Assembly: GCA_013398615.1 (NCBI GenBank)
Contig: VZSR01001685.1
Span: 4,557,019 to 4,621,018 of the forward strand
Source of the DNA: Brachypodius melanocephalos
Lineage: Eukaryota > Chordata > Aves > Passeriformes > Pycnonotidae
DNA: 64,000 nt
Reading direction: 5' to 3'
This document shows, in pieces, positions 9,645 through 20,121 of this stretch (positions are counted from its first letter, which is position 1; the number at the start of each line of letters is the position of its first letter). Made by a program: the position numbers and the translations under genes. The notes under the pieces are model-generated. The model made no database searches and was not told the origin of the DNA. It was given only the letters and a program-made list of their open reading frames with translations.

Positions 9645-11810
9645 CTGCAATATAGAAAGCTTACATGCTTCACATACATAAGATCCATAAGCTACTAACC
9701 TCATGGTGAACTTTGTTATCCCCCAACTCCTCCACAAATCATAGGAGCAAGAATATATCAGCATGTTACCTATCAGGCATTCCTACAACAGAAATGCCCA
9801 GAGTATTTAGAATTCTATTTCAAAAGGCCAGCACTGCCCTCAGTAATTTACTTTATATATCAAAAAATACTCATAAATTCTCTTTACCATTTTAAGCTTT
9901 TATATAACCAAAATAATCTTCACAGACAGGCCTTGATATACACCTATACAAGGTTTTCTGAACACTAATTAGTTTCAGATGCCAGGACAACAATCTCCCA
10001 AAACACACTAAAGCACGTGTACAGAATGTATTATAGCTCCATTTGTAGTCAGTGATGTGAAAACTTAACAAAGCTCTTGAATAATTATGATTACTAATAT
10101 CCCAATTAGGTTCAACAGGTACACAGATATCCTAAGTGCTAGGCACTTAATGAATTTTTTAAAATAATTTATTTCTGAATTTCCTCTCTGACTGGTCTTA
10201 AAATCAAGAAGTAAGATGACTGTAATTAAAAAGACAGTTTCAGATTTGTTTGGGATTTTTTTAAGTTCGCTGCCTGGGGCATTTGAGTCAATCTTGGCAG
10301 TGTGAGACAAAAGATTGCATCCAACAAAAGATTGCATCCAACAACACAAGAAAATTGGAAAAAAAGTTTCAAAGCTGTCAAAGATCAAAATGAGAAAAGA
10401 ATTATACCTGAAGTTAATTCTGATTACTTTATTAAAAGTATTACAGCTTAAAGTCTTAATCAAGTCCTGGACAGAATTGTTCAGTTTTTCTGTATCCCTA
10501 AAAGAAGTAGACAGAAATCAGGACTTTTCACTGTAAGCACTGGACAAAGCAAAGCAAGATTGTCTTGACTACAAAAGTTTATTATATAAATAAAGCAACC
10601 ATGGGGAAAGGAAGCAATCTCATTTTGTGGAGTAGGAATGGAACCAGTTTGAAGTGACTGCAAAGAAAGTGATTATTAGGAGTGAAACAAGCACAGTGGG
10701 CTGCAAACAGGAAGCAAAATAATTCACATCACCTGCATATCAGGATTCCCTTGGATAATGAGGACAGGTCACACACAGATATGTTTCACCTGTATATATT
10801 TGCATATTAATGCACACAAGCATAGTTCACCGGAGTATCCACAGCAGCACATTCTGCAACCTTTTCCTCCCTTACATCCAACCCAGGAGAAAACATAAGT
10901 AAAAAATGCATAACCGTTCTTCCCAATTCTTCTCATCTCAAGAACTCAGGAAAAGCCCAGAACAGAAGCGTGCACAGAGTCACAAAGAGCAGGCCTACCA
11001 CAGGAACAGAACACAAAGACAATTCTGAATTTACACCAAATACTCAATTATCCAAAGTCTGGGTTTCTTATTGTAATTCACAGGGAGCTTAGTCTTTTTT
11101 CCAGCTTTGGAGAGCCTTCCAATTGTGCTTGTAAAACAGAACAGACATAGTCTTTTGTACACTAAAGTGTTTCTCAAGCAGCCAAGCCTTCCAAGGTAAG
11201 GCAACAGGGAGAAGATTCCCTCTGTTGCAATTCTGTGTTCAGAAGTACATAGGCATCCCCTCAATTAAGGAAACAGGGAACATCTGGCAGAAACAGGGCA
11301 AAAGGAACATAGTCACAATATCTCACAGACAGGAACTTACATGCTGAGATAATAAGGAGGTGACAAGGCTTCTCATCTCTAGTTTAATTTCGTTTAATAA
11401 ATCTCCCCTTCCTGGTTTCCAGACTGCTGAGAAACAGCAGCTTTAGTATACTTTTACTTAATACTGATGGCACATACCAAAGGCAATGCAGAGGGAACTT
11501 CAAGATTTTCCTCCCTGCTTTTTCACATTTCAGTTGTTTGAAAATTCTGCTAGACCAACAACCTCCTACTAAAACAAAATTGCTACTCACACTCCTACCA
11601 ACCTGAAGAAGGGAATAATGTACATATGCTATGACAGAACAATGCTGTCAAAAAACTGCACTTCTATCTTAAAGCAACTTTGGCCATAAAGTTCCAAGCT
11701 ACAAAAATAAAATACAAGACAGAGCCAAAGGCTACAAGACAACAGGATATTTGAAAAGTCATGATGGTGAAGGCCCAGGGCAACATTACACTCATTTTTT
11801 TAAAGGGTAG
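9645..11810. other. Non-coding or unresolved DNA upstream of exon a
   Basis: Should contain, or lead to, upstream exons of the unassigned gene. A stretch at about 11034-11127 (minus) reads LSKAGKKTKLPVNYNKKP but has no convincing donor. Another at 11343-11380 has good splice sites but no matching frame. Neither is called. Confidence 0.4.
10308..10341 (+). repeat. 17-bp perfect tandem duplication
   Basis: The unit caaaagattgcatccaa occurs twice head to tail without mismatch, so the duplication is probably recent. It lies in non-coding DNA. Confidence 0.95.
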
Positions 11811-12748
11811 AAAGGAGGAGCCCAGGAACTACTGACCCATCAGCCTCACATCCGTGCCTGGGAAAATCATGGAACAGCTCCTCCTAGAAGCCATGCTAAA
11901 ACACATGGAGGACAGGGAGGCAACTTCGGACAGGCAGCACCCTCCACCAAAGGGAAATCCTGTCTAACAAACCTGATGGCCTTCTACTATGGAGTGACTA
12001 TGTGAACAAAGGAAAGGTTACAAATATTATCTCAACTCTTTAAAGCCTTTGACACAGTCCTGCACAACATCTTTCTCTCTAAATTACAGAGAGATGGATT
12101 TGATGGGTGGACTGTTAACTGGCTAAGAAATTGAGCCATTGATCACTACCTTCTGGATGTGACTATCCAACCAGAGTCCCAATGGGCACCAGTGACAAGT
12201 GGTGTCCCTCAAAGATCGATATTGGGACCAGTGTTATTTGATATCTTCACGAATGATCCAGAAGAAGGGATGGAGTGCACCCTCAGCAAGTTTGCAGACA
12301 CCAAGCTGAGCAGCTGACACAACTGAAGGATGGGATGCCATCCAGAGGAACCTGGACAAGCTCGAGAAGTGGGTGCACGGGAGTCTCCTGAGGTTTAACA
12401 AGACCAAGTGCGAGGGGCTGCATCTGGATTGGGGCAACCTCCAGTACCATTCACAGGAATGAAGAGATCAAGAGCAGCCCTGCCAAGGACAGCCTGGGGG
12501 TGCTGGTGAGCCAGAGGCTGCACGAGCTGGCAGTGTGCACCTGCAGCCCAGAAAGCCAATTATATCCTGGGAACAGGTTGCCCAGAGCAGTGGAAGATGT
12601 CCTACCCATGGAAACAAAATTCCTGGTCAGATTGGATTGGGCTCTGAACAACCTGGTCTAGTTAAAGTTGGTCCTGTTCATGGCAGGGGTGGTGGACAAG
12701 ACAACATTTAAAGTTCCCTTCCAACCAAACTATTCTATGATTCTATGA
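11811..12748 (+). mobile_element. CR1 LINE, 5'-truncated copy with intact 3' end
   Basis: About 940 bp of CR1 in plus orientation. It begins in the reverse transcriptase part (cctgggaaaatcatggaaca), passes the caaagcctttgacacag and ggtgtccctcaaag blocks, and ends in the diagnostic octamer repeat (ttctatgattctatga at about 12733-12748). Many stops and small indels show it is dead. Short plus and minus ORFs inside it are remnants. Confidence 0.93.
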
Positions 12749-13489
12749 CATGGTAACAGTAGGTAAGGGGATGGTAGAACTGCTCTTCAGTGACTCCTAC
12801 AATCTAAGAACTGGAGAGTACTCAGAAATAATCCAGTTTAGCACAGAAAATATAAATTTTGTTGAATTATAAAAAAATATAAATTATATAAATTTAAAAT
12901 ATAAAAATATAAATTTTGAATATATAGTGAACTTTTAAAAATGGCTACCACGTGAAGCTGTGGAAACAGTGTCAAAAGGGTAAAAATGTAAACAGGTGAA
13001 TTCATAAACAGGCCAATAAACAGAAAAAAAAAAAAAAAAAAAAAAGCACAGGTGGGATTCTACCTCCCATCCTTATTCATCTGGTGGCAGAAAGTAAGGA
13101 AATGGAATTGAACCAGTAAGCAGCAAGGCTTACGTAATTTCTCAAAGCAGCATCTTTGTAGGACTTTCAGAGACAGAATACTGGGTAAGATGCATAATTC
13201 TGAAGGGCTGAAGGCACTACTGCTCATGTTAAAATTTACATTGTTTTCATATTGTTAAGAGTAAAAAACAATGCTTATGCCCGCCACTGAACTGTGTAAA
13301 AAGGTAGAGGCTGATTGTCAGATGCCAGCATTACCTCACAGAAACACGATATTAACAGGTCAGCTTCTGGACTGCAATGCCTCCCCCTATTCCCTCACAA
13401 TCCCCCAAAGATTTAGCATTGTCTGAGAGGATGCAGCTTGATCCCTCACCTACAGCAAAGAATCCTCTAAAACAGACAGAAATCAGGTA
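12749..13489. other. Interval between CR1 and CEP192 3' end
   Basis: Contains an AT-rich patch (about 12855-12930), the AATAAA/A22 tract, and two tiny exon-like blocks on the minus strand (13335-13371 and 13450-13466) whose phases agree with each other but connect to nothing certain. Confidence 0.45.
13014..13045 (+). repeat. AATAAA followed by A22 tract
   Basis: An AATAAA hexamer is followed within a few bases by 22 consecutive A (13024-13045). This arrangement resembles the 3' end of a reverse-transcribed mRNA on the plus strand. The preceding 250 bp is AT-rich and not recognised. A simple A tract is the alternative. Confidence 0.55.
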
Positions 13490-13850
13490 GAATCAACTGT
13501 TTACACATAGATTTTATTTCTGAATTTACAGTGCTTAAAATAAAATATATCAGTATCTAGTTATTTCTCATAAATGCAAAAATACAAAACTTCCATTTGC
13601 TTCAAAAGTGCAGAAACATAAATTAAAAAATGAAAACTTTAAAACATACAATGTTATTTCTCAATGTCTTTACTATCAAAACAGATTTGTAAAACAAGCA
13701 CCATAATTTATTTTACAGAAGACTTTTCATCAAAGCAGCATCACAGGGCAAAAAAAGTAGGACGTTAGTATGGAAATGTAGTAGCAAATCTTTGAATATT
13801 TTAAATGGTATGAACTGTTATAAATTCTTATAAACAGTTAAAAAACTGTT
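13490..13850 (-). other. CEP192: CEP192 3' untranslated region (estimated end)
   Basis: This is AT-rich sequence after the CEP192 stop. AATAAA hexamers on the minus strand lie at about 13707-13712 and 13513-13518. The second would give cleavage near 13,490-13,500 and a UTR of about 360 nt. The cleavage point is inferred, not seen. Confidence 0.6.
13513..13518 (-). terminator. Candidate CEP192 poly(A) signal (AATAAA)
   Basis: TTTATT on the plus strand reads AATAAA on the minus strand, 333 nt beyond the CEP192 stop. It is the last canonical signal before the sequence changes character. A second copy at about 13707-13712 could give a shorter UTR. Confidence 0.55.
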
Positions 13851-13989
13851 CTATTTTTTTGCAGCAGCTTTACCATATAGATGAATATTAATTGGGCTAT
13901 ATTTGCTTGTCAGCACAACGAAGACATCTTCAAACATTCCTTCTGCCTTTGGCCTGAACTGGACTGGCACAGTGATGTAATGATAGGAT
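13851..13989 (-). CDS. CEP192: CEP192 terminal coding exon 39
   Basis: This exon has 139 coding nt and starts in phase 2 after the acceptor ttgcctttttag. It encodes SYHYITVPVQFRPKAEGMFE and a final beta strand ending GKAAAKK, then TAG at 13853-13851. Human ends MPVQFKPKSAGKFE...GEALGKN at the same point, so the C-terminus is complete. Confidence 0.97.
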
Positions 13990-16900
13990 CTAAAAAGGCA
14001 ATTAATCATTGTTAATAAACAAGCAAATACTACCTGATAGACAAATTCTTGTCTAGTTTGGATTTTCACCAAAATAGTATACTGGATGTGCATTGGATCA
14101 TCAATGTTTATTTTTATAGATATGATTATCTATTTTTCTTCTGAAGGACTTTGATCTTCAAGGTCATTTTTTCCTTCTGATTACATAAAGTAATACAATG
14201 CTTTATTGCCGCTAGTTTACCTCGATAAGTTTGGCCTGCCTCTTGGCAATACTGACAGTGCATAAGCTTTATTTAGAGCAGAATTACTAGATTTCTTCCC
14301 TTCAAACATTACACAAGTACACTAAAATTTCCAACTTGTTTTTGAAATCCATGCATTTGAAGCTACTGTTTTCCACTATTTCTAATTGCTTCTACATTAA
14401 GAAATAGTTTGCTGAATTATTGTAAATCAGTATGCCCATCCTCAAACAGCATTTTAGAAATTTTACACTGTTTTAACACAATTCTTCTTCTATTTGGATT
14501 ACATATAAACATACCAAATAATGGGCATCTGTGTTAATTGTCAAAAGCTTAGACTGAATCATTTAAAAATATATAGCTATACAAGCAATAACTGAAAATT
14601 CAGAGTGGAATTGGATTCCATGGCATCCAATAGAAATATCCAGCATTGAAACAGGTAGCAGTAGCAGGCACATACTGAAATAAGGAATAATGAACAGCAT
14701 CACTTAGCAGAAAAAGAAGACAGTTTTGTTTGCTTTTACTATACCTTCAATTTTCTTTTCTTAACAGTGTATAGTATCAAAGTCCACTGGAATGTGCTTA
14801 TTTCCCCTACTTTTTCTCACTGTGTTCCTACCTTTTCATACTCCTTTTCTCTACACTAATCCAACCTATCATAATCAGTCTGTGCTTTCACCCTTCTACT
14901 CTACCCCTTACATATATTAAAAATCATAATACCTGCCCTACACACAATTCTCGTTTGCTAGTATCATCCTCAGTGCTGAAGTAACCACACCAGCAATTTA
15001 TTTTATTTAACAGCATCCTGGTGAATCAAATAAGGGTACACACATTTAGAATAAAGACTGGGATGCTACTGTATTTTTTAATCAGGTAATTGTACCTTAG
15101 TGAACTACAATCAACAGTGCACCAAAGGAATACAATCAAATGATGCTTCATGTCTCATACTCGACTGCCAAGTGTTGTATAACAAATCTGGCAGTGTCTG
15201 TCCTTTTAACCACCTATGATATACAGGCTGAAGATATTTACTCAGCTCATTTCAAAAAAAAATCAATTTTTTAAAGTGAAGGACATCAGTATGACTATTT
15301 AATCTGTAACATGCATTACATTAGAAAACATAAATTTTAGTTGGAATAGAGTGTGAAGCTGCATATAAGTAGGCTACCTGAGAATTTACAGAAGTAAAAG
15401 CAAATTCAGTAGAAAGCCAGAAGTCTGTATCACCTCAAAAATAATATATGTATGATCCCTGATATATTACATAACACTTAAAAAGAATAATATAACCATA
15501 CTGAAACTTACACTGTATCAAAAAAATTATCAGTAAGTTAGGTATTGCTCATTCAAAAAGATGGCCACATCTGGCTGTCAAATATTAATTTCCAGAATAT
15601 GTACCATATGACCTCAATGGTACTGAGACAGAGCAGTTTCTTATCAAATGACAGCTATATTAAATTCCTCTTGATCTCTCAATTCAGGTGTCCATTTGGT
15701 GGGTGCTAAACACATTCTTTTTCTTCCCTAAAAGCACAGTAAGTCAGACACAATGTAGTCTGTTTTGTAGCAGTCAGTTGATTTCTCACAGTCAAGGTAA
15801 GACTCATCACACTTGCTTCCTAACACAAAGGGAAAGATGCTATTTTCATTTTCTCAGCTAACAAGACTGGAAGGTTCAGACTCCAGATAAAACAGCTCTT
15901 TGGGCTACTCCATAACATAAACGTTCTCAGAAATTAAGCAACGCGGAAGATTTTTCTCAAGTACAGAAATCAAAAACTATAGTTTCAGGACAAATAGAAT
16001 TCTGCTGCAGTTAACTCTTTTTCTCTTAAAAAAAAACCCCTTTTATTTCAAACTTTCCACTATGCCTGCACTTCAGTTAGTCTCTGAATAGTGTATGGCT
16101 TTTACAGGTTTTTGCACCAGCTTCAAGTGGTATTTCTGAAAAGTCAGGCATGTCTGAAGCCTGCTTCACAGACAAACTAATCCTCTAATCCTCAAAACAC
16201 AACACTGTAGTAAGTTGAAAAAGAAGAGTATGGGCAGTTAGCCCAGTTTAAGCCATAGTAACCAGAAGGGTGGCTACTGGAAACAAAAATAATTAGCAAA
16301 GAGAACAACTCAACAAACAGCTTTACCTTTTAGTAGTATCTAGAACTTATACTACCCTGTAATCAGATGGCTTCTGAAGGCAATAAAATCGGGACATTTT
16401 TGCTTTCAAGCTTTAAGTAGGCACAGCAACCTGGTAATACTTCCAGAAACAGAAATCTGCCATTTTTTAAATGCTTAATTAATATGTTTGTATCACTTAA
16501 GAGTCATATTGTTAGAAGTATTCTCCTTGCAGTAAAAAAAAATTTCTAGTCTGTCAACAAATAGAACTCTTTTGAGTGTAAATTGCAGACAGAATTCCAC
16601 AGCAGTGCTACATACTGGTACTTAGGACAGCATAACCAATTGAAGAACTGGCAAAACAACTACATCAAATTCTGCAGGTCAAGACTCTTGACATTAGACA
16701 CAAAGTTCCAGTTTCTTTATCTAGATTTAAAACTTGATTACACAGGATTACTATTAAATTTGGCCTGCAAAATTTAGAGCATGCAATAGACCATGTTTAG
16801 TACATTACACTTTTTTTGGCAAAAAACATATAGGTGGATGGTACTTCCTACTCTTATACTCTTATTTACAGACTAATATTCCAAGTTCCTGCAAAGAGTC

Positions 16901-18440
16901 CTCTCATCCAATTAGTTTTGAACATTACTTCCTAAGATGCCCAAGTTTAGAAGGAAACAGTTACCAGTGGCTTTGTTGATATCGTCCTTGATGATATTCT
17001 CAAATAAAAGCCATTTAAAACACTTCTAACACATTTTTTAAAAGCATCTATGCAAGTCAAGCAAATCTTCTGTGCTTTATGCTCATAAATGGGAGAGCAT
17101 TATGTTGACTTCAGAGAAATTATTTTTTTAAAAGATAGGAAAAACTGGTATTCACAAGCAAAGAAAAAACTGCCAAAACTAGGAAAAAAAAAAAGTAGAC
17201 TGACCTTTAAACTTGCTAAGGCTACTTTAGATAAATGCAGTGGGAGTTCATAACCTCTTGCAGAAAATATACCAAATAAAACATATCAAAGTGATATTTT
17301 GCAATATCAAAGTGTCTTCCAGTGAAGTTATTTATTTTTCTGTCAAGGATGACTAAGTCAAGTCATCCTGTCCTTTGTCTGCTGCTGTACAGCCTCAGAC
17401 AGATCTAGCTAGTTGTCTTTATTTGGAGAGATCTCACCCTGGTCACTACCCCCATGAAAAACCCTTCTGTGCCATCTCATGTGAAATATTTAATAAAAAG
17501 ATGACATTTAAATTGACACACTAACACAAGCTGAAGAGGAGTTACAACACTTGGAACTGCAAAGCGGCCTTAAGAATACCTTGAATACTTCTGGCTGACA
17601 CCACTACAGCCCTGTCCTTATGATAAATGCAGAGCAGGTTAGGAGACAGAATATCTAAACCCACTTATGATTTGCTCACAATTTCTCCTCTCTATACCCT
17701 TAGCTTTCCTGTGTTTAAAATGGGAATCTGTTTAAACCCTGAGGATGTGTGCTGTACCACTTCTACTGAAACGGTTGCATTTCTGCTTCCTGACAATCCC
17801 ACTGTTGCAGATGAGCATGTGAGATGCCGTACTGCTTGAAGAGATGACTAATACTACTGTCACATACTTGTTGTAATGAACTCCACAGATGACTGGGTTT
17901 ATTTTCAGGGATTGCTATTACTAACTTAATTTTTTTAATGCAAGTAAAATGCTGAAATAGTTGGTATGACCAGACAATTCAAGTGGCTGCTCAAACCTTG
18001 TGTTTGCAGAGAATCTTTGATGCAGCTCTGCAGGTTTGTCAAATTAGCAGCATGAAGAAGGCTATTTGCTTGGTCTGTTGTGCAGAAAGCATAAATGGAA
18101 GGAATGACTTGATTGTGCACAGCATGCCAAATGGTTACATGAAGCATTAGGCTTAGCATTAAAAGCAGCAGCACTGTTAGAAACAATTTGCAGGGAAGAA
18201 ATTGGCAGATGCAGAAATAACTGTGTGGGCTCATTCTGCTTTGAACAGAGATTAGAGGGAAAAAAAAAAAACCCAACCAAAAAAGCCTCACAACCCCCCC
18301 AAACTGGTAACTACAAACAAAGCATCCAGATTGTTTATATGTACATTTTAGCAATGTACATATACAGAAGATCTTTATCTTACTGAATTACTTGGTTAAT
18401 TTTTTTGTTAGGAGAGAATGTTAGCATATGCATTACTCAC
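13990..18440 (-). other. CEP192: CEP192 last intron (4,451 bp)
   Basis: The longest intron in the window. No repeat or embedded gene recognised. A 139-codon minus ORF at 17935-18354 has skewed composition and no exon signals, and is treated as chance. Confidence 0.8.
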
Positions 18441-18499
18441 CTTAGAGAGTATTTTGAGTGCTTGATGTAGAAAGGCTCAGTGGGATTTATAAATTTCAG
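18441..18499 (-). CDS. CEP192: CEP192 exon 38
   Basis: This 59-nt exon runs phase 0 to 2, with acceptor taaattacag and donor TAAG|gtgagt. It encodes LKFINPTEPFYIKHSKYSLR, matching human LKFLSPREPFYVKHSKYSLR. It precedes the longest intron in the window (4,451 bp). Confidence 0.97.
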
Positions 18500-18969
18500 C
18501 TGTAATTTAATACAAAATGCTTAAAATTGCACTATATTTAACCCCATCATATTCAATTTATGACAAGTGTAAAATAAATCAGGCCACTTACAAATACGGC
18601 TTTACACAGACCCAGGGTTTAAAAATAAAGAATACCCACATTTGTGAACAGTAAGGAAAAAATCTCATTTCAATGTTTTAATGAAATGTTTTAATTAAAA
18701 TCAGTAAATCAGAATAATAACAAACCGATGCAAACTATGACAAACTACCATATTTTCTTATTAATATATTACAAATATACTCAGTTATTCAGTCAGGCAA
18801 AACAGAAAAATTACACATCAAAATTCTTCTAATACTGACTTTTGGAACTAGCAAACTAAGACACGTACTACTGCAATCTTTGTCAAGAGTAAAAGAGAAA
18901 AAAACAGTGCAGTTGAGCAACTGAAAGGACTTACAAGTATCTATTTAAGATGAAGTCTGTCAAACCTAC

Positions 18970-19096
18970 CATGTGTGTTGTAGAGGAGTTATTCCGCAAG
19001 TGGACCTTTATTGTGCATGCTTCCCCAACTCTGGTTAGAGGAAAAACGTAGACATCTTCTGGTGCATATACTCCTTGAATGACCTGACCTTTTTGT
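18970..19096 (-). CDS. CEP192: CEP192 exon 37
   Basis: This 127-nt exon runs phase 2 to 0, with acceptor tttcaaatcag and donor CATG|gtaggt. It encodes GVYAPEDVYVFPLTRVGEA and LRNNSSTTHM, matching human GVYAPEDVYRFRPTSVGES and LRNNSFITHS. Confidence 0.98.
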
Positions 19097-19723
19097 CTGA
19101 TTTGAAAAAGGGATTTAAGACATTAACATTTCTGACCTGTATGACCTGTGTATATTGATTGCATACTTGAAGTAACAGGTTTATTTTCTGAGAATAAATC
19201 AGGAAAGGGGGAAAGATCCAGAAAGTATCGACTCTCTCACCTTAAGTTTTATAGGCAAGATATTTTAGCCAGAAAGAATAATGAAAGCATCACTGTGGCA
19301 TAACTATACAGGAATTTACTTACATGCATTTTCATAATCTGAATTTTTCCCCCATATGCTTTACCAGAGACCAAGAGTCATATCAAAGATTGCAGGTGTA
19401 ACCAAATGCTTTACTCTCCTGCCGTATTCACATCATCCCATAGTGAAAGAACTGACAATTAACTTAAGACTGTTAAGCAAGGTTAAGACATGCAGTACTG
19501 TGGTTTTCTCAGAATTGACTTTATAGTCAATTGGGGTGCCCAAAAGGCAAATATCCAAAAAGTATACACAAAATTCTACCACCAATACCAGTTCATCTAC
19601 CACAGCATATCATGGTTAGACAACTTAAGAAACTCAACTGAAAAGAAAAAGCATGGAAAATTGAACAATACAAAGTCACTAAGAGGTCTTGGCAAGTTTG
19701 GTTTTTACAGCTGCTTACTCTAA

Positions 19724-19921
19724 CATAGAATCATAGGATCATTCAGGTCAGAAGATACTCAGATGGTCTTTAGATCAACCTCTTGCTCCAGTCAGGGTCA
19801 GATGTGAGGTCAGAGCAAGCTGTCCTGTTAAATCCCAAAAACCTTTGAGGACACACACTGCATAGACTCTCTGTGAAGCCTGTTCCACCACACAGATGTC
19901 CCAGTAGTAAAAAAGGTTTTG
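19724..19921 (-). mobile_element. CR1 LINE 3' fragment (minus)
   Basis: It begins with the inverted CR1 tail (atagaatcataggatcattc) and runs through degraded 3' sequence to agtaaaaaaggttttgg. About 200 bp, in the intron between CEP192 exons 36 and 37, in sense with the gene. Divergence is high, so it is old. Confidence 0.8.
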
Positions 19922-19999
19922 GTTGTGGGGTTGGGTTCTGCTCCCATACCCTTTTACCCAGCTGCAGACACACTCTTGTCAGGTTTTGCCCATACACAC

Positions 20000-20121
20000 C
20001 TTATTCTTTTTTGTTGTCCTTCAGAGTAAGCTTTCCTTTCTGGTGTAACTGGGAGCTCAGTTTTTGTAAGGGCACTTGGAGAAGATTTCACAACTGGTGT
20101 TCCATTTTCTGCTATAGTACT
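20000..20121 (-). CDS. CEP192: CEP192 exon 36
   Basis: This 122-nt exon runs phase 0 to 2, with acceptor gttttgcctatag and donor TAAG|gtgtgt. It is a Ser/Pro/Lys-rich linker between ASH domains, not closely similar to human. It is assigned by phase and position; a second AG 15 nt further in (tatagcag) would also keep phase. The 3' edge of a CR1 copy lies about 80 bp away. Confidence 0.85.

Noticed and set aside
9665..9691. 27-nt block between a GTAAGC donor and a TAG acceptor, phase-compatible with exon a
   Set aside because: It would leave an intron of only 20 nt before exon a, too short to splice.
10065..10463. 132-codon minus ORF
   Set aside because: AT-driven I/L/F/N-rich composition, no matching splice sites, and it spans the 17-bp duplication.
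17935..18354. 139-codon minus ORF inside the last CEP192 intron
   Set aside because: Composition is skewed toward F, L, C and S from T-rich DNA, there are no splice or promoter signals, and it resembles no protein I know.
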